From Nemophila menziesii (taxonomy: Eukaryota > Streptophyta > Magnoliopsida > Boraginales > Hydrophyllaceae), in the NCBI GenBank assembly GCA_029959085.1, contig JARWIR010000002.1, positions 31,758,233 through 31,822,232 on the forward strand: a stretch of DNA of 64,000 nucleotides, written 5' to 3'. The notes below the pieces were generated by a model. The model made no database searches and was not told the origin of the DNA. It saw only the letters and a list, made by a program, of their open reading frames with translations. The position numbers and the translations under genes are program-made. Below, one piece after another: positions 22,186 through 32,758 of this stretch. Within the stretch, counting starts at the first letter, position 1. Each line of letters starts with the position of its first letter.

Positions 22186-22830
22186 GTATTCGGTGGGTTT
22201 GGATCTATATGTATAGATTCGTGTATGTATGAACTTATATGAGTATATATATGTTGTATGTGTATAGATCTTCCTATATAAGTATAAATATGTTTGTATG
22301 GGTATAGATCTGTCTGTATAGGTATATACCTAGTTGGATTTGTTTGAACGGGTATGTACCCATCATCGAATTTTGTTGGGTCTGATGGTTTTATTTTTGT
22401 GCAGGAAATTAGTTTGGTATACACCCAATCGTCTGCAGGTATGGGTATGAATCTATTGGGTATGTACCTAGTTGGGTATATACCCAATCGTCTCTAGGTA
22501 TGTATATGAATCTTTATGAGTATGTATCCAGTTTAATTTGTATGAGTATGAACGTTTTGGTTATGGGTATGAATTTATATGAGTATATACCTAACTTCTG
22601 TTTAAAATAGGTGTTAATATGTATGGGTATGTACCCAATTTAACATGTAATGGTATGACTTTTATGGTTATGAGTATGAATCTGTACCCAACTTTTATTT
22701 AGGATATAGGTATTAATATGTATGAGTATATACCCAATTGTATGTTGTTATGGCCCTTTTTATGTAGGAAATCAGTTGGGTATATACCCGTACAAACATG
22801 AAAAAAAGATATTGATCTGGACAAAAACTA
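22186..22830. repeat. Minisatellite of GGGTATGTACCCA-like units
   Basis: Irregular repeats of GTATGGGTATGAATCTRTAT and GGGTATATACCCAAT fill about 640 bases. The unit is about 30 bases with strong divergence. GGGTATATACCC is a perfect palindrome and occurs several times. A 107-residue minus-strand open frame here (Ile/Pro/Tyr-rich) is a repeat artefact. Confidence 0.75.
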
Positions 22831-23679
22831 GCTGGGTTTATACTCATTGCTGGACAAAATGGCCTTGAACAAACAAATTATGGACAATGGGTATATACAG
22901 AAATGTTTGTAGGGACCTATAATATAATTATTAAAAAAATGAACTTTACATCCATTATAAAAAATAAATATTGGTTTATACCCATAACCGAATTATACTG
23001 CTACTAGACATGGACTTATGCCCACCATCATGTAACGTGTATATTAATGAGATAGAAGACACAATACTAAGTTGACAAATGAATGAGAGAGAGATGCATT
23101 ACTAGGGGCATAAAAGGCTTTTTAGCTATAACTTTCACCATGAAACTACTAATATAACTACTAGTTACTATAGGCCTTAAAACATATTACATGCCTTCTC
23201 CAAGGCCTGAATAAATAAAATCCCCTAAGGACTGATCTGGATTCGTTCATGGAAAAGTGATACAATAAATAACTTAATCGCTCAATAGATTATAATTTTT
23301 ATTAAAAGAAAAAAGGACAAAAAGAAACATTACGCGACCATGAAAATATTTATTTAAAAATTATATAAATTTATTGAATTTGACTTTCTAAATGTACTAT
23401 TTATATTGGGTTTGATAAACAAAATGGGTGAATAGAATACTCAATTGTTTAGCATCAATATCTTACTTAATCCTCATCAATTGCAAAACCCATGATATTA
23501 TGAAACCTACAAGTAGGTTAAGTCAGGATGATCATCTATCACCTTCCTATTTATGAATTGTTACATAGATTTTAAACACCTTGTTCAAAGACAATATTAA
23601 CAAATGGGTCCTTGAAGTTTCCAGAATAGGCACTCATTGTTGTCTTACGCATTATGATATAAAACTAACCACTTCAAAG
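22831..23679. other. No gene recognised
   Basis: AT-rich with no coherent open frame. The tract near 23105-23170 (TTTAGCTATAACTTTC, ACTAGTTACTATAGG) loosely mirrors 21755-21825 in reverse, which may be the ends of a larger element carrying the minisatellite; too diverged to call. Confidence 0.3.
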
Positions 23680-24540
23680 ATAAAAAGCTCGCAATTGTAC
23701 GAGTAGTCGCAATAATAAAGTAGGTAAATAAGTTTTACCACATGGACTAACAAGCTAAAGTAATATAATTGCGATTAGAGATTCGATATAACAAAAAATG
23801 AAAAGATAATTAATTGATTTTCTTAAGAATGAATAATAATAACAAAATAAAACTAATGATTAAGTTGAAAACAAATTAATTAAAGAGTCTATATAAGGAG
23901 AGAAGACGTAGCTCGAGATACTTGTAATCACCACTACCCATGAATGGACTTAATTGCAGTTTCAGGGAAAATCGATCTGTTGTTGTTAATCGTGGATCTA
24001 AATTCTTCTTAAGTCTCATCGTAGTAAGTACTGGGCTGTAATTTTATATTATGAATCTCTTTCGAGTGAACCTGCAATATTATTAATGGCTAAAGTTCTA
24101 ACTCTATGTGATTACCTAGTTAGTTAAGCTATTTTGAGTCTTCAACTCCAAAAGGCGTAAATTTACCTTTATCCACTACCAAATCCCCCTCCGTGCCTAA
24201 TTCAATAGTTAAAAAACCCTAAATATGTGTACATTATACAAGGATTTAAGAATATGCATAGGATTATATGTACAACACCAACAATCCACTGTTTATTTAA
24301 ATAAGAAATCTTAAGTTCATACACATAAGCCCTAACCAATAGTTATGGTACCAAGTATCTCAAGCTACTAAAAAGTTTAGTTCATAATGGAAGGAAATAA
24401 AACAAAGTTAAGAGAAGACATAATTAAAGGAAGAATTACACTAATCAAGGAAATAAAGTATTCTAACAATGAAAACAAAATAATCTCAAACAATCATTCC
24501 CACAGCGGCGATGACCTTTGTCGTTCCCGTTAATAAAATG
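23680..24540 (-). repeat. Gypsy LTR fragment, minus orientation
   Basis: In reverse it shows the family pattern: a TACAATTGCGAG block near the LTR 3' end, AT-rich middle, then GTAGTGGATAAAGG and ACTAGGTAATCACATAG. It abuts another LTR starting at 24569. Boundaries are approximate. Confidence 0.5.
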
Positions 24541-24568
24541 AAGCACAAACACTATGGGATTCGACTCC

Positions 24569-26146
24569 TGGTGTATCCTTGTGTCTAACACACCTAAATA
24601 GGCAAGACACGTACCGCAAGTGTACGGGTTGTCCAAGTAATATCCGGTAAACGGGAAATCGATCTCAAGGACAGATTGGATATGACTTTAGATGTTATGT
24701 AATAAGTGTGAATAATTGTTATATGATATGAAAAGTAAAAGGGAATAAATATTTTTTGGGTTTTTGTTTAAGGACTAAATTGCAAATAAAGTAAAAAATT
24801 AAATTGACTAATGCAAATAAATGAGATGCGGGTAAATAAAATATGAGTAGACGCAAGGATGAGATGTAGTACTTGAGTTTCGCAATGGTTTCACCTAAAT
24901 CTATTCAATTAATGGTTTCGTTTATGGGTTGAATTCGTAATGAATATTAGTCGGGATTCTAGTTTCTCCTAACCCCCGTCAGGGTGGACTTTGGAGCTAT
25001 CCTAGGGTATTACAAACCCCACCAGGGTGATTATAAGCTACCTTTGAATGTTCAAGTATTTTACCCAATTGGCTATAAGATTAAGTAAGACCGTCATGAT
25101 CAATAATTTATATCTTACATCTATTACCTATTTCTGTAACTAATGCCCCCGTCAAGGTGATCATATTGTCAATGTAATGAATAGCCTAATTAATAATTCC
25201 TATTTTTTGTTCATGACGTCAAAGACAGTAAATAAATCCAAGATAATTGAAAATACTAATTTACCCAATTCAAATTAAATCTTTTAACCCCAAATTCAAA
25301 AACACTAATTAAATAAGTTGGGGTTCAACCTATTAAGCGATTCTCAAGCACAAATGAAATTAGTTCATAATGGAATTAAAAACTAAATAAATAAAAATAA
25401 ATGAACTCATTTCTAATAAAAAATTAAAAGATAAGAAAACCTAACTGAGGAATTGAGTTTGGCTGTGATTTGGAGAAGATGAATTCTCTAGCTCTTAGCT
25501 TTCTCCTTTTCCTTGCTTCTGACTTTCTCTCTGGCGTTTCTGACTTGTGTAAATTGAGTTGTGTGTAAAAATAAAGTCAAAAAGTCTATTTATACTCAGA
25601 AATTCGGACATGGGCTTATTTTAAATGAATTAATGAAATATTAAATGGCTCAAGTCCACTCTTCAAATTCAAATCCCGTAACTAGTGTACACCCTCCACT
25701 AAAATGGCTTTAACTTTCTCAATTTAACTCTTAATTGACTCATTCAATTTGCTAACTCTTCGTAACTCGATAAGGCACGATTATTCTTTACAACTCAGAG
25801 GCTGAATCCATGTTTAAGTAGCTCTAAATCAGAAATTACCACCAGCCTTCCAGATTTGCAGCTTCAACTTGTCAACTCTTCGGGATATTTCTTGTCGCCT
25901 TTGACTTCTTTACACTATCTAAGACTTTAATCCTTGATTCCTATCATTTATAACATTAAGAACCTACAAACTTTTCACTAAAACAAACCATTTAACGTGC
26001 AAAAGCTTAATAATTGAAAAATACTACAATTCAAGGAGGGAAAATGAAATATAACGATTTAACACTAAAATTCTATCAAATTAATCAAATAATCACCAAA
26101 AATTATGTCACCTATGGGCATAATTAGAACAAAATGGGAGACATCA
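24569..26146 (-). repeat. Gypsy 3' LTR, minus orientation
   Basis: On the minus strand it begins TGATGTCTCCC at 26146 and ends GGATACACCA at 24569, matching both ends of the solo LTR at 6846-8328. It is preceded by a polypurine tract (26147-26160) and, further upstream on that strand, by integrase coding sequence, so it is the 3' LTR of a minus-strand autonomous gypsy. The flanking pentamers (ACTCC left) have no partner because the 5' end of the element is missing. Confidence 0.8.
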
Positions 26147-26160
26147 AGACCCCCAACTCA
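26147..26160 (-). other. Polypurine tract of minus-strand gypsy
   Basis: On the minus strand GAGTTGGGGGTCT lies directly before the LTR start TGATGTCTCC. This is where plus-strand DNA synthesis would be primed. Confidence 0.75.
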
Positions 26161-26163
26161 AAC

Positions 26164-26182
26164 CTTTGTCGTCCCGACAAAG
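26164..26182. repeat. Stem-loop next to polypurine tract
   Basis: CTTTGTCGTCCCGACAAAG forms a perfect 8-bp stem with a 3-base loop, 17 bases from the LTR. The same structure with a compensating outer pair is at 19369-19387. Confidence 0.8.
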
Positions 26183-28139
26183 TAAAACTAAAAACAGAGG
26201 TCTAAAGTAGATGCAAGCATGTCGAAGCTAGTAAATATACCCAAAGCAAAACTTAAATAAATATCATATAGCAAACAATAGGAATTAATATACACATACA
26301 CTTATCATGCAAAATCAAACACAAATAATATAAATCTTAGAATTAAAGTCGCAATGCTAGAAGGTTACACTTGTACTTATCTCAGTATGATGGCTATAGG
26401 TTGTTCACTAATCCTCACTCGCTTTGAACGCTCCACTTAGCATATTCCCTATTAACTTACCATGTATCTAGGAATCACGAGAACTTTATGATTTTAGCGT
26501 AGGCTTAGGGACGGTGTGGTATGTATATTTTATAAATTTGAAGTGAGCTTTTGGCTCTCTCCTCACTTACCATCAACAACTGTCTACGAGCTTGAGTTTA
26601 CACTCTAATAATGTTCTCACTCAATCCATTTGATGCACTAATTTAGCATTCCCAAGTCAACCCAATACATATAAGATGATTTCTAGAAATTTCCACTTTG
26701 ACGGGTACTTTATTCTTTCTTTTTCATTTCTTTTCTTTTTCTCTCTTTTTTTTGTACAGTTAATAACAGGGTTCCCGGTTTGTGATGACCCGGTTCACGG
26801 TCCTTACTGTATTGGCTTTTTGCGATTCATCATTTTTTTTTCAATCTCGGCAAAGGGTTACAAATCATAATATCATCTGAAATCGTGCCTCAATACAAAC
26901 ACATATAATTCCCTCCCAATGTAATTTTCCAGATATGGACCCACCACCCCAAACTCAAGCTCGAGACAGGTCTTAGGATCGTGATTCAAGTGCAGGTCAT
27001 ATGGATATGCCTAATAAACTAAAGGGGATATGGGCTTATATCGTGGCTAAAAAGAAAGGCTTTAAGACTTAAAATTGGGCTAAGAAGGATAATATTAATA
27101 CAAGGGGTTGAAGGCTAAAAAGGTCTCAAATGGCTAACAAGGAACTGCCCCTATTATTTTCCTAATTACATAGCTTGCCTCTAGTTCATACCTAAGTGGG
27201 TTCTCTACTAATTTAGATCTCACGTTCTACAAACCAAACATTTTCCTTAAGTACAAGTTTACTTCTTTTGCATTATTCATTAATTATTCCTATCAATTAC
27301 CTATGTTCGCATGCAATTAAAGTGTGTTTTATACTAACCCCTAAAGTACACTATTTACTATCATAGATTCATCAAAAGCATTCTTAATGGGGACATTTAA
27401 GATCTTCTACAGTCAAACGCAACTCCTAATTAATTTTATTGCAAGCAATTAAAACAAATAACACGTAAAACTGGGATAAGGCAACGAACCCCACCCCAAA
27501 CTCAAAAATGAGTCGTGTCCCCATGACTCAAAAAGACTCAAAGCAAATAAAGTAAACTACACTAAGTGAGAAGGAATAGAAAACGTATCTCAACCAGCGC
27601 GAGTCTGGTTTTCAGTGTTGCATCCAAGTAGAGATTCCTTCGTAAGTAATCCATAGGTGGTGTGTTGTATTGTGCACACCCAAAGTATCATATTTCTAAG
27701 AAGGTCTAACTCTTTTGTAACGTTTCATAAAGTAGCAATCATCTTATCTTGATTCTCTTCCGACACTCGAATTTTATTTTCCAACTCACCCCAAACTCAA
27801 AACTTCAAAAAATTCAAAAACTAGAGAAAAGTTTTGAACTTTGATGTTTTGAGGATAGAAGAAATAAGATTAAGGTGAGTTATGAGATGGGTAAAGGCTA
27901 TTTGATGTGTTTGTAGAGAATTACTAGATAAATCTAAAGCTTGGGTGAAGAAAATTCTTAGAGAGAAATTGGATTTTGATGGTGTTTTGGAAGGATTATG
28001 AGTTGATTTATGTGTTTGTGTGGTAAAAGATAGTAGGATTTGATGATTTTATAATGTTTTATTGATGATTTTTGGAGTGGTGAGAAGCTGAGAATCGGAC
28101 TTGGAGGCTAACTTGAGAAGGAAGTAAAATATATATAGG
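26183..28139 (-). other. Gypsy 3' noncoding region, minus orientation
   Basis: No open frame. It shares ordered blocks with 19388-20720 and 30456-32290, for example CCTCACTTACCATCAAC near 26561 and AATGAGTCGTGTCCCCATGACTC near 27507. It connects the 3' LTR to the pol end at 28884. Confidence 0.65.
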
Positions 28140-28610
28140 GTTTAGAGCTCCAAAACCGCCTCTTACAGGCGACAACCGGGTTCCCGATTGGCGATAACCG
28201 AGTTCCCGGTTCGCGTCGCTGTGTCGGCGCAAAGAAATAACCAAAATTTGATTTTTTTTACCAGGATGCTGGCCCCTTGCATCTCGGGTTACGCAGGGGT
28301 CAGAGTTTTGGCCTTCATGACCGGGTTCCCGGTCAGCACGAAACCGGGTTCCTGGTTAGCGTCGATGGCGCGAACTTGGAAGCGACCCTTGCGTCTCGAC
28401 TTATGCAGGGATCAGAGGAGAGTTGGGACGGTACATCTCACGAGACCGGGTTCCCGGTTAGCACGAGACCGGGTTCCCGGTTAGCACGAAACTGGGTTCC
28501 CGGTTAGTGTCGACTTCGCGAATCCTGACGCAACCCATTGCGTCTCCCTTTACCCACTAGTCAGAGGGTTTGGGAGCTACAGCGCAGCCACCGGGTTCCC
28601 GGTTAGCTCT
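28140..28610. repeat. GC-rich tandem repeat of ACCGGGTTCCCGGT units
   Basis: ACCGGGTTCCCGGTTAGC and close variants occur about nine times, often in pairs separated by ACGAR. They are embedded in a longer period marked by CCTTGCRTCTCG...CAGGGRTCAGAG (starts near 28273, 28386 and 28530). ACCGGG-TT-CCCGGT is nearly a perfect palindrome. A further diverged copy is near 26769-26800. It lies in the 3' noncoding part of the minus-strand gypsy. Confidence 0.85.
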
Positions 28611-28883
28611 TATTTTGAAACCCAAAATCTTTTTTTTTCACCTTTTCGACCCCAAACTCATGACCTTTTCAATCCTGAAATCATCAAAAACAACTAACCT
28701 TTCTCATTTCTTAAAAATAAACACTAATCAACAACAATTACTCTAATTTATACTACGAAATAAAGAAAACATGAAACAACTGTACAATGAATTGGCTTTT
28801 GTTTAACGTCGTTAAGCTCGACGGTTTACCTCTCGCTTTTAAGGAGCTTCGAGGAGGTACATGACCTCTCCGGGATGTGGATG

Positions 28884-30168
28884 TTATGAGCGATTGGTAT
28901 CCTCGCCTCCATGATAAATCATCAATCGATGACCATTCACCATGAAGGTGCGGTTCTCGATTGGATGATCAATCTATATTGCTCCATGAGGCGTAACCTT
29001 GGTCACAATGTAAGGACCCGACCATTTCGATCTTAACTTACCCGGATAATTACTGAACTTGGAATTGTATTTTAGGACCCGTTGTCCCACTTCAAATTTC
29101 TTCACATGGATACGATTATCATGCCACCTCTTAGTGTTTTCTTTGTAAAGTTTAGCATTCTCATAAGCATGTAATCGGAATTCGTCAAGTTCATTCAATT
29201 TCATCATACGATTTTCTCCAGCCAAAGTAGGATCTAAGTTCAACTGCACTATAGCCCAATATGCACCTAATTCAGGTTCAAGAGGTAAGTGACAAGCCTT
29301 ACCATAAACCATACGATATGGAGATGAACCAACTGAAGTTTTGAACGCAGTACGATAATCCCATAAAGCATCATCTAACTTCATTGACCAATCTTTTCTT
29401 GTAAGACCAACAGTGTTTTCTAGGATAGATTTTACCTCTCGATTGGAGACCTCAGCTTGGCCATTGGCTTGCGAATGATAGTCGGTAGATATTCGATGTC
29501 TCACTCCATACTTCTCTAGAACTGTCTTTAGATATTTGTTCACGAAATGAGAACCTATCATTGATAATAACTCTAGGTGTACCATGTCTAGCGAAGATGT
29601 GAGATTTTAAAAATTTAATCACTACTCGCGAATCATTGGTTGGTAGAGCTATAGCCTCTACCCATTTAGGCACGTAATCCACAACTAATAGGATGTATTG
29701 ATTCCCATTGGATGGTACAAAGGGACCCATGAAACCAATACCCCAAATATCAAATATTTCAACTTCAAGAACATTATTATGTGGCATCTCATCCCTCTTG
29801 GATATATTACCAGTAAACTGGCACCTATGACATTTCTTAACATACTCATGACAATCCTTATATAACGTAGGCCAATAAAAACCGGATTGTAGTACCTTAG
29901 CAGCTGTGTGGTCACCCTTGAAATGTCCTTCATATGGTGAGTCATGACAACCTGCAACTACTGATAAAACATCTTTCTCAGGTATACATCTTCTTACCAT
30001 CTGATCACTACACACTTTGTAGAGGAACGGGTCCTCCCAAAAGAATTGTTTAGCATGGCTTATCAATCTCTTCTTGTCTTGTGATGTGGCTCCTTCGGGA
30101 AATTTACCACTCACAATAAGATTCGCAATGTCTGCATACCACGGAGTAGCATCATATACCGCAAATAG
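28884..30168 (-). pseudogene. Gypsy pol: integrase region (broken)
   Basis: Minus-strand integrase of the Tat/Athila type. The N-terminal zinc-binding region is CHDSPYEGHFKGDHTAAKVL ... CHRCQ; the core is [35 protein letters not shown]. The C-terminal tail ([19 protein letters not shown]) continues past a stop at 28971-28973 to TAA at 28884-28886. The first catalytic Asp, expected in WGIDFMGP, is Gly here. A frameshift near 29560 separates the two open frames 29452-30114 and 28974-29585. The right end is cut at about 30168 by an LTR fragment, so RT and RNase H are missing. It would insert element DNA into the chromosome, but this copy is dead. Confidence 0.9.
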
Positions 30169-30171
30169 GGA

Positions 30172-30455
30172 TTTATATGCTCAATTCACCCTTATAATTA
30201 GAATAGGGATTTAAGAAGATAGGTACATACTAGCAACCCTAAGCTAAATTTTCATCTCCAATCTTTTAGCTTTATTTACTTGCATTAGTTAATTATTTTC
30301 TTTTCTATTTCTTATTTAAAAACCCAATAAATATTATCTCTTATTTATGTTTTATTTTTAACAATTAATCTCTTCTACACTTTCTTATCTAAACATGAGT
30401 TTGAGCTAACCGATAAATCCCTAAGAACGAATCTTATTTATCAATTATAAATCGC
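30172..30455 (+). repeat. Gypsy LTR fragment, plus orientation
   Basis: Aligns with 14270-14500 (CACCCTTATWA, CTAAGCTAAATTTTC, TTAACAATTAATCTC, CCCTAAGAACGAATCTTATT). It is inserted or recombined between two minus-oriented gypsy pieces. Confidence 0.6.
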
Positions 30456-32291
30456 CCTAGAGCTTGAGTTTACACTTTCCCACTCATCTCATTTGATGCG
30501 CTTACTTAGAATCCCCAATAATCCCATAACAATTCTCGATGATTACATAACATAATACACTTCTCTAGTTCTTTTCTTTCAATTATTTTTGTAAGTTAGC
30601 AATGACACTTTTTTTATGTGAGATGTCATGCTACTTATTTTTTTTCTTTCATTTCCTTTTCTTTTTTAACTATTATTTCAATAGAACCCAACAAAGAGTT
30701 ACAATAAAATCGCATTATCAACATAGCGCATATAAATAAGAAATAACACACCTAAAGTGTTTCCCATAAATCGAACCCACCACCTCAAACTCAAGTTCTA
30801 AATCGCAATTTGAGTGCTAGTCATATGGAAAATTCCTATAATCTAAGGGGTATGACTTATGATGTGGCTACAAAGAAAGGGCCATAGGCAAGGAGGGGCT
30901 ATGAATTATATACAATAATATTTGGCTAGCGAGTTACAAGGCAACAAAGGGCTTATCAAAAAACTGTCTTAGTCTTTTTCCTACCTCTGTAATTTCGTTA
31001 CTTTCTCACCTCTAGCACATACGTTAAATGGGTCTTCAGCTCGGATCTCCTGTTCTACACACCACTCATTCCTAAGTTAAAACATACTTCTATCTCATTG
31101 ATTACTAAACCTTGTATACTTTTATGGTGTATTTTCATGTTCATGTTTTAAGCATAGATAATGACCAATTTACATAGGGTAATACTTCCATCCAATATTG
31201 GATGGTCCAATTTTCATATCACGGTCATTAATTATTATAACAAAACATATGTCATTAGATTAATGTGTTAGTTACTTTTGCAAGTTTAAAACATAGAGTA
31301 TGTGTATTAATTTAATTGGTGTAGGATCATCCAATATTGGATGAAAGAATTTTCCATTTACATATATACTACTTAATTATCATTAACTTGCTAAATTTTA
31401 TGCTCTCGGGGCATTTTATACAGTTTACATCTAATTCCTTCAAATATACGCTAAAAAATTTATTTTTTTCTAAACACATAAAACTGTAATGAGGGACAAC
31501 GTATCCCCACTCCCCCAGCTCAAAAATGACTCTTGTCCCCATACTCAAAATAAAGTCGATAAGAAATAAATATTTAAAAATATACAACTAAACACATAAG
31601 CTACATTTATTATATGAAAGATAAGGGTGACATAAAACACACTATCGAGGCTATTAATTCACATGATCATTACCTAAGGTAGGTTGCGGTGGATACTTTG
31701 TTATACATCTTCTCTCAACAACTTCTTTTGGTTGCTGTCACTCATGGTTGTTGATTCTCTCACGGCTTAGCTCAAATTCTTCTTTTCTCGTCTTTCTCAC
31801 ACCCTCTTCAACCTCGGTTTATTTAGCCCTCCCCATTGTTGTGCACACTAGCAAGGATTCTCGTTCTTTGTGTCATCTTTGATATGTGTTTATCCTTGTA
31901 CTATGGAGAAAGGGAGAGGAAAACATCTCAAACACGGACCACCCTCAACAAAATTATCACATACAATTCAATCTTGCATACAACTCAAGTAAAAAGAATA
32001 AACGCGCAATATTCATTCACACATTAACTCGTTTGCTAATTCCAAGTAATTCTTAAATTTTATGACCAAGAAGAGAAAACATTGAAAATTTAACTATGAT
32101 ACCTACTTGAATGATCGGGTGTGAATGGATATTGTCGTGGAAGACTTATTTGTGGATTCCAACCTTGAAACACTTCAAAATCTCTTCAATTCAAAACTCA
32201 GGTTTTAGAATTTTGTAGAAAATTGTTGTCTTCTGATGTTTTTGGGTTTGGAATTGATGTTTTAATGGTGAAATATGAAGTGGGTGTGGTG
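30456..32291 (-). other. Gypsy 3' noncoding region, minus orientation
   Basis: Homologous in order to 26570-28090: GAGCTTGAGTTTACACT, CATTTGATGCGCTTA, a ...CTCAAAAATGACTCTTGTCCCC block near 31521, and AT-rich sequence to the copia insertion. The same region resumes at 38402 after the copia, so it probably is the 3' part of the element whose protease and gag lie at 39136-46410. It contains a MITE at 31177-31355. Confidence 0.6.
31177..31355. mobile_element. Mutator-type MITE with 9-bp target duplication
   Basis: A 179-bp element flanked on both sides by ATTTACATA (31168-31176 and 31356-31364). The 32-bp terminal inverted repeats start GGGTAATACTTCC (left) and GGAAAATTCTTTC (right, reversed) and agree at most positions. 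Both contain CATCCAATATTGGATG, itself a palindrome. A 9-bp duplication and GG-starting ends point to a Mutator-like element without transposase. The middle is AT-rich. Confidence 0.85.
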
Positions 32292-32296
32292 ATATT
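32292..32296. other. Target-site duplication ATATT (left)
   Basis: Matches ATATT at 38397-38401 immediately outside the two copia LTRs. An exact pair confirms the element's ends. Confidence 0.9.
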
Positions 32297-32758
32297 TATA
32301 AGTCATTTTTTATTTTATTAATATAAAACTTCATTTTATTTTATTTGTCTTTTCTTTTAAATTGATGAATAAAATAAACTTATGACTTTTGGCTTTTCAT
32401 GATCCAACATTAATCCATCCATTAATTTTATCTTAATGTTTTTTTCATTAATCTTATGCAAATGAAAAGTTGTAACACTTTTTTATTAACCATTTGCAAA
32501 TGAAAGGTTGTAACAACTAGTAATTCATTGCCATTAAAAAGCTTGATGGGAGCTTGGCTATATAAACTAGAGTTTTGGTCCCTAAACTCAATTCATTCAC
32601 ACAAAAAAAATATACACCATCTATAGTTGAATGCTTGAGAGTTTGGAAGAACAAAACATAAAGAAAAGTTTCTAAAGACATCAATGGCCGGAGGTATCAC
32701 TACTCTTTTTCGATCTATTTATTTATTCCGCATTTTAGTTTGATCGATTTTTCTAACA
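32297..32758 (+). repeat. Copia 5' LTR (462 bp), young element
   Basis: Begins TATAAGTC and ends TTTCTAACA, so the ends are TA...CA instead of TG...CA. It differs from the 3' LTR only by 8 instead of 9 A in one run near 32603. U3 carries a direct repeat TGCAAATGAAARGTTGTAACA at about 32457 and 32495. A TATA box TATATAAA lies at 32559-32566. An ATG at 32684 and a possible splice donor at 32694 lie near the end. Confidence 0.95.
32559..32566 (+). promoter_or_regulatory. TATA box of copia LTR
   Basis: TATATAAA about 118 bases before the ATG at 32684, in the expected place for the LTR promoter. The two repeated motifs upstream (32457, 32495) could be enhancer elements; that is inference. Confidence 0.7.

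Noticed and set aside
22164..22487. 107-residue Ile/Pro/Tyr-rich minus-strand frame
   Set aside because: Falls entirely in the minisatellite; composition follows the DNA repeat.
28188..28507. Two overlapping plus-strand frames of 98 and 76 residues
   Set aside because: They read through the GC-rich ACCGGGTTCCCGGT repeat, which lacks stops because of its composition; no domain.
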